Positions 13,948 to 16,517 of a DNA stretch of 16,517 nt are shown here, in pieces. The stretch lies in the NCBI GenBank assembly GCA_938036915.1, contig CALHVV010000032.1:1-16517 (forward strand), given 5' to 3'. Position numbers and translations under genes: made by a program. Origin of the DNA: an uncultured Candidatus Saccharibacteria bacterium (GTDB lineage Bacteria > Patescibacteriota > Saccharimonadia > Saccharimonadales > Saccharimonadaceae). Numbering within the stretch: the first letter of the stretch is position 1; every line of letters begins with the position of its first letter. Below the pieces are notes generated by a model. That model was not told where the DNA came from. It worked only from the letters and a program-made list of their open reading frames with translations, and made no database searches.

Positions 13948-14805
13948 ATGACAGATTACACCTCTACCCTCATCATTGGTGCCAACGGGCAATTGGCCAA
14001 AGCAATGCAGCAGCAATACCCTAGCGCTCGGGCGATTGGACACAATGACCTCGATCTCTGCAGCGCAGCAGCTATTGCGAACTTCGACTGGTCCGGTATT
14101 AAGACAATTATTAACACTGCTGCTTATACCAATGTTGACGGCGCAGAAACATCGGAGGGCCGCGCAGCAGCCTGGCGCATCAATGCCCAAGCAGTGGGAC
14201 AGCTTGCTCGTATCTGCTCCGAGCGAAATATTACCTTGGTTCATGTGTCGAGCGATTATGTTTTTGATGGTGAGACAGCACCACACACCGAAGATGAGCT
14301 ATTTAGCCCCTTAAGTGTCTATGGTGCATCCAAAGCAGCAGGCGACATTGCCGCGAGCACCACACCACGGCACTATATTGTCCGCACCAGCTGGGTGATC
14401 GGCGACGGCAAAAACTTCGTGACAACGATGCTTGGCTTGGCCGCAAAAAATATCGCACCAACAGTGGTAGCAGACCAAATCGGCCGCCTGAGCTTCACTC
14501 CAGAAATTGCACGGGCGATTGACCACCTGGTAGAGAGCAAGACACCATATGGTACCTACAATGTGACAAATAGCGGCCCACTAGTAAGTTGGGCAGACAT
14601 CACGCGGCAGATCTTTGCCTTGGCAGGGCGCGATGACTTACCAGTGACAGATACAACCACCGCCGAGTATTTTGCCAATAAGCCTGGCGTCGCGCCGCGA
14701 CCACTCAATAGCGACCTTAGCCTTGAAAAATTACACGCGACTGGCTTTTCGAGCCAAGACTGGCGCAAGGCACTACGTGAATATGTTACTCTAAATATTC
14801 ATTAA
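13948..14805 (+). CDS. rmlD: dTDP-4-dehydrorhamnose reductase
   Basis: RmlD reduces dTDP-4-keto-L-rhamnose with NAD(P)H to give dTDP-L-rhamnose, the last step of the pathway. The 285 residues match the family. The cofactor loop is GANGQLAKAM (11-20). NTAAYTNVDGAE (56-67) and SSDYVFDG (101-108) are the RmlD signatures, and the catalytic Tyr125/Lys129 pair is in YGASK. VRTSWVIGDGKNFV (145-158), VADQIGR (174-180) and PRPLNSDLSLEKL (250-262) complete the fold. Separate rmlC and rmlD genes are present here, not the fused RmlCD form found in some Gram-positives that share this RmlC subtype. AAGGA (13936-13940) lies seven bases before the ATG. A weak hairpin follows the gene, which ends the rmlB operon. 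Confidence 0.96.
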   Translation: MTDYTSTLIIGANGQLAKAMQQQYPSARAIGHNDLDLCSAAAIANFDWSGIKTIINTAAYTNVDGAETSEGRAAAWRINAQAVGQLARICSERNITLVHVSSDYVFDGETAPHTEDELFSPLSVYGASKAAGDIAASTTPRHYIVRTSWVIGDGKNFVTTMLGLAAKNIAPTVVADQIGRLSFTPEIARAIDHLVESKTPYGTYNVTNSGPLVSWADITRQIFALAGRDDLPVTDTTTAEYFANKPGVAPRPLNSDLSLEKLHATGFSSQDWRKALREYVTLNIH

Positions 14806-14816
14806 AGTAGTCCTTG

Positions 14817-14835
14817 GCTATTTGTCATAGCTTTT
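14817..14835 (+). terminator. weak hairpin terminator after rmlD
   Basis: GCTAT (14817-14821) and ATAGC (14827-14831) form a 5-bp stem, with a flanking G-T pair, followed by TTTT and then AGATT. It lies 12 bases after the rmlD stop and may separate the operon from rmlA. Confidence 0.4.
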
Positions 14836-14954
14836 AGATTATCATCTCACAACGTCAATAATTTTGTTTGACTTCGCGCATTATCTAGACTGACTCTTTC
14901 GTACACTGTTATATATTCCCATTATCTTCGGTATTATGGTACTATTACTTTATC

Positions 14955-14963
14955 TGGTATGAT
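14955..14963 (+). promoter_or_regulatory. extended -10 promoter of rmlA
   Basis: TGGTATGAT fits TGnTATnAT, with no convincing -35. It predicts a transcript start near 14970 and a leader of about 26 bases, which contains the strong AAAGGAG ribosome site (14981-14987). Confidence 0.5.
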
Positions 14964-14995
14964 AAGTATATAGTTAGAACAAAGGAGTTTTACGT

Positions 14996-15847
14996 ATGAA
15001 AGGTATTATTTTGGCAGGTGGTTCGGGTTCGCGCCTGTGGCCGATTACTAAAGCAATTAGCAAACAGCTGATGCCCATCTATGATAAGCCGATGATCTAT
15101 TACCCTCTCACCACGCTGATGCAAGCAGGGATTCGCGACATCCTCATCATCACGACCCCAGCTGACCAGGCAGGCTTCCAACGCTTGCTTGGTGATGGTG
15201 CGCAGTGGGGTATCAATCTGCAATATACCATTCAGCCCAGCCCCGATGGCTTGGCGCAGGCGTTTATCATTGGTGAGGAATTTATTGGTAACGACAAGGT
15301 GGCGCTCGTCTTGGGTGACAATATCTTCTATGGCGCAGCGCTCGATGATTCGCTGCGCGCCTGTACCGACCCAGACGGTGGTGTGGTTTTTGCTTACAAA
15401 GTATCTGACCCAGAGCGGTATGGTGTCGTAGCCTTTGATGATGATAACCACGCGGTGTCGATCGAAGAAAAGCCCGCCCAACCTAAGTCGAACTTCGCAG
15501 TGGTAGGACTCTATTTCTACGACAATGATGTGGTAGAAATTGCGAAGAATGTCCAGCCAAGCGACCGTGGTGAGTTAGAAATCACCTCTGTGAACGCTGA
15601 GTATCTGCGTCGTGGCAAACTGAAGGTCCAGACACTAGACAACGGCGATGTATGGCTTGATACTGGGACGATTAGCAGCCTAACCGATGCTGAGGACTTT
15701 GTGCGCGTTGTGCAGAATCGCACCGGCCAAGTCGTTGGCAGCCCCGAAAAGACTGCGCACACCAATGGCTGGATCACTGACGAGCAGCTTGCCGAACTTG
15801 CTGCACCACTAAAAAAATCAGGCTACGGAAATTACCTCTCGGCGTAG
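14996..15847 (+). CDS. rmlA: glucose-1-phosphate thymidylyltransferase
   Basis: RmlA joins dTTP and glucose-1-phosphate to dTDP-glucose, the first and usually feedback-controlled step of the rhamnose pathway. The 283 residues match the short, tetrameric family. The nucleotide loop LAGGSGSRLWPIT (6-18) has Ser in place of the usual Thr (GSGTRL). SKQLMPIYDKPMIYYPL (22-38), the metal-binding GDN (107-109), VSIEEKP (154-160), RGELEITSVN (191-200) and WLDTGT (220-225) are all canonical. Unlike most pathway partners it is last, 190 bp after rmlD and under its own promoter, with AAAGGAG eight bases before the ATG. Such separation would let the cell set dTDP-glucose supply apart from the rest (inference). 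The GT2 gene starts 15 bases after its stop. Confidence 0.97.
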   Translation: MKGIILAGGSGSRLWPITKAISKQLMPIYDKPMIYYPLTTLMQAGIRDILIITTPADQAGFQRLLGDGAQWGINLQYTIQPSPDGLAQAFIIGEEFIGNDKVALVLGDNIFYGAALDDSLRACTDPDGGVVFAYKVSDPERYGVVAFDDDNHAVSIEEKPAQPKSNFAVVGLYFYDNDVVEIAKNVQPSDRGELEITSVNAEYLRRGKLKVQTLDNGDVWLDTGTISSLTDAEDFVRVVQNRTGQVVGSPEKTAHTNGWITDEQLAELAAPLKKSGYGNYLSA

Positions 15848-15853
15848 TATAAT
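15848..15853 (+). promoter_or_regulatory. -10 element just before the GT2 gene
   Basis: TATAAT starts on the first base after the rmlA stop codon and ends nine bases before the ATG at 15863, predicting a leader of two or three bases. No -35 or TGn is evident, and no Shine-Dalgarno is present. Cotranscription with rmlA is also likely. Confidence 0.4.
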
Positions 15854-15862
15854 AATACCAAT

Positions 15863-16517
15863 ATGAAAACGAATACCAAGACAGTGTGTGTGATCGTCCC
15901 AGCCTACAACGAAGCGACGGTCATCAAGGACGTGATCAAACAATCCAAGCGAGTCTTTGCCAAAGCCAAGGCAACTGGCTATACGATCGACGTTGTGCTG
16001 GTAAATGATGGATCGAAGGACGACACACTTACTCAAGCTAAAAAAGGTGGTGCCATTACAATCGATCATATCCTTAACTCTGGTGCGGGCGGCGCAACCT
16101 TAACTGGTCTATCGTATGCTCGGCAGCATGGATATGACATTGCCGCCACGATGGATGCCGATGGCCAGCACGCGCCAGAGGATGTGTTGGCGGGTATCAC
16201 GCAGATCGATGAGCGTCAGGCTGATCTACTCATTGGTAGTCGCCTCATTGATAGCACCGGCATGTCTAAGACAAAAGTGCTCGGTAACAAAGGTTTGAGC
16301 TTGATCACTAAGCTCTTGTTTGGCATTAATGTGACAGATTCACAGTCTGGCCTGCGTATTTATTCGCGCCGCGCCATCGATGATCTCGACTGGAAGTCAA
16401 CTGGTTACGAATTTTGCTCGGAGATGATCTGGCGTGCCAAGCAAGCGGGGATGAAAATTGGCGAATACCCAATCAAGGCAATCTACACCGACTATTCCCG
16501 CGCCAAAGGCCAAAACA
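15863..16517 (+). CDS. GT2-family glycosyltransferase (DPM1/polyprenyl-phosphate type), 3' end cut by window
   Basis: The frame stays open from ATG 15863 to the window edge, giving 218 residues of a GT-A fold transferase. VIVPAYNEATVI (10-21) and VLVNDGSKDDT (45-55) form the nucleotide-sugar site. MDADGQH (97-103) holds the metal-binding DxD (Asp98, Asp100). TDSQSGLRIYSRRAI (158-172) followed by GYEFCSEMIWRAKQAG (181-196) is typical of the dolichol/undecaprenyl-phosphate mannose or glucose synthase branch. Such enzymes load a sugar on polyprenyl phosphate or extend a lipid-linked glycan. The missing C-terminus, which would show whether membrane segments are attached, prevents a finer call. 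It follows rmlA by 15 bases and starts just after a TATAAT. Confidence 0.9.
   Translation, partial: MKTNTKTVCVIVPAYNEATVIKDVIKQSKRVFAKAKATGYTIDVVLVNDGSKDDTLTQAKKGGAITIDHILNSGAGGATLTGLSYARQHGYDIAATMDADGQHAPEDVLAGITQIDERQADLLIGSRLIDSTGMSKTKVLGNKGLSLITKLLFGINVTDSQSGLRIYSRRAIDDLDWKSTGYEFCSEMIWRAKQAGMKIGEYPIKAIYTDYSRAKGQN

Noticed and set aside
1..16517. CRISPR arrays, insertion sequences, integrase or phage genes
   Set aside because: I found no regularly spaced repeats, transposase motifs or terminal inverted repeats, and every long frame is explained by a cellular gene.

Overview
This window is chromosomal DNA from a small-genome bacterium with tightly packed genes and GC content near 50% (hand impression). 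The protein set and the compact, partly Shine-Dalgarno-free gene starts suggest the Candidate Phyla Radiation, probably Saccharibacteria (TM7). That placement is inference, not proof. TGA is a genuine stop here: it ends the ligase and the Nudix gene in ATGA overlaps. The recoded UGA-Gly lineages (Gracilibacteria, Absconditabacteria) are therefore unlikely.

Layout. Positions 2-1312 hold a 5'-cut gene for a protein that resembles DUF1152. A tRNA-Asn(GTT) with its own promoter and terminator follows on the minus strand. Positions 1677-5117, minus strand, form one block: an O-antigen-ligase-like membrane protein, a LexA-type winged-helix protein without a protease domain (4-base overlap with the ligase), and a membrane-anchored penicillin-binding or class A beta-lactamase-like protein. 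Divergent from the ligase, across 52 bp, is a polyprenyl-phosphate sugar-1-phosphate transferase (5170-6606). Next come a GT4 glycosyltransferase and glmS (both minus), then divergent galE (plus), a small cytidylyltransferase-like gene (minus), the rmlB-Nudix-rmlC-rmlD operon (plus), rmlA with its own promoter (plus), and a GT2 glycosyltransferase cut by the right edge.

Together the genes describe surface polysaccharide synthesis. GlmS makes glucosamine-6-phosphate for the amino-sugar pool. GalE interconverts UDP-glucose and UDP-galactose. RmlA, B, C and D give a complete dTDP-L-rhamnose pathway. The phosphoglycosyltransferase primes the lipid carrier, the GT4 and GT2 enzymes extend or modify the chain, and the ligase-like protein may transfer or polymerise it. 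The PBP-like protein ties the block to the cell wall. I see no mobile element, CRISPR array or phage gene.

The most unusual signal is regulatory. At least four genes have a -10 hexamer ending only 6 or 7 bases before the ATG, which predicts leaderless mRNAs. Three more have 8 to 10 bases. Many of these starts have no Shine-Dalgarno sequence, while internal operon genes and a few others do. The second candidate for a new system is the ligase / protease-less LexA / PBP-like operon, whose promoter lies back to back with that of the priming transferase.
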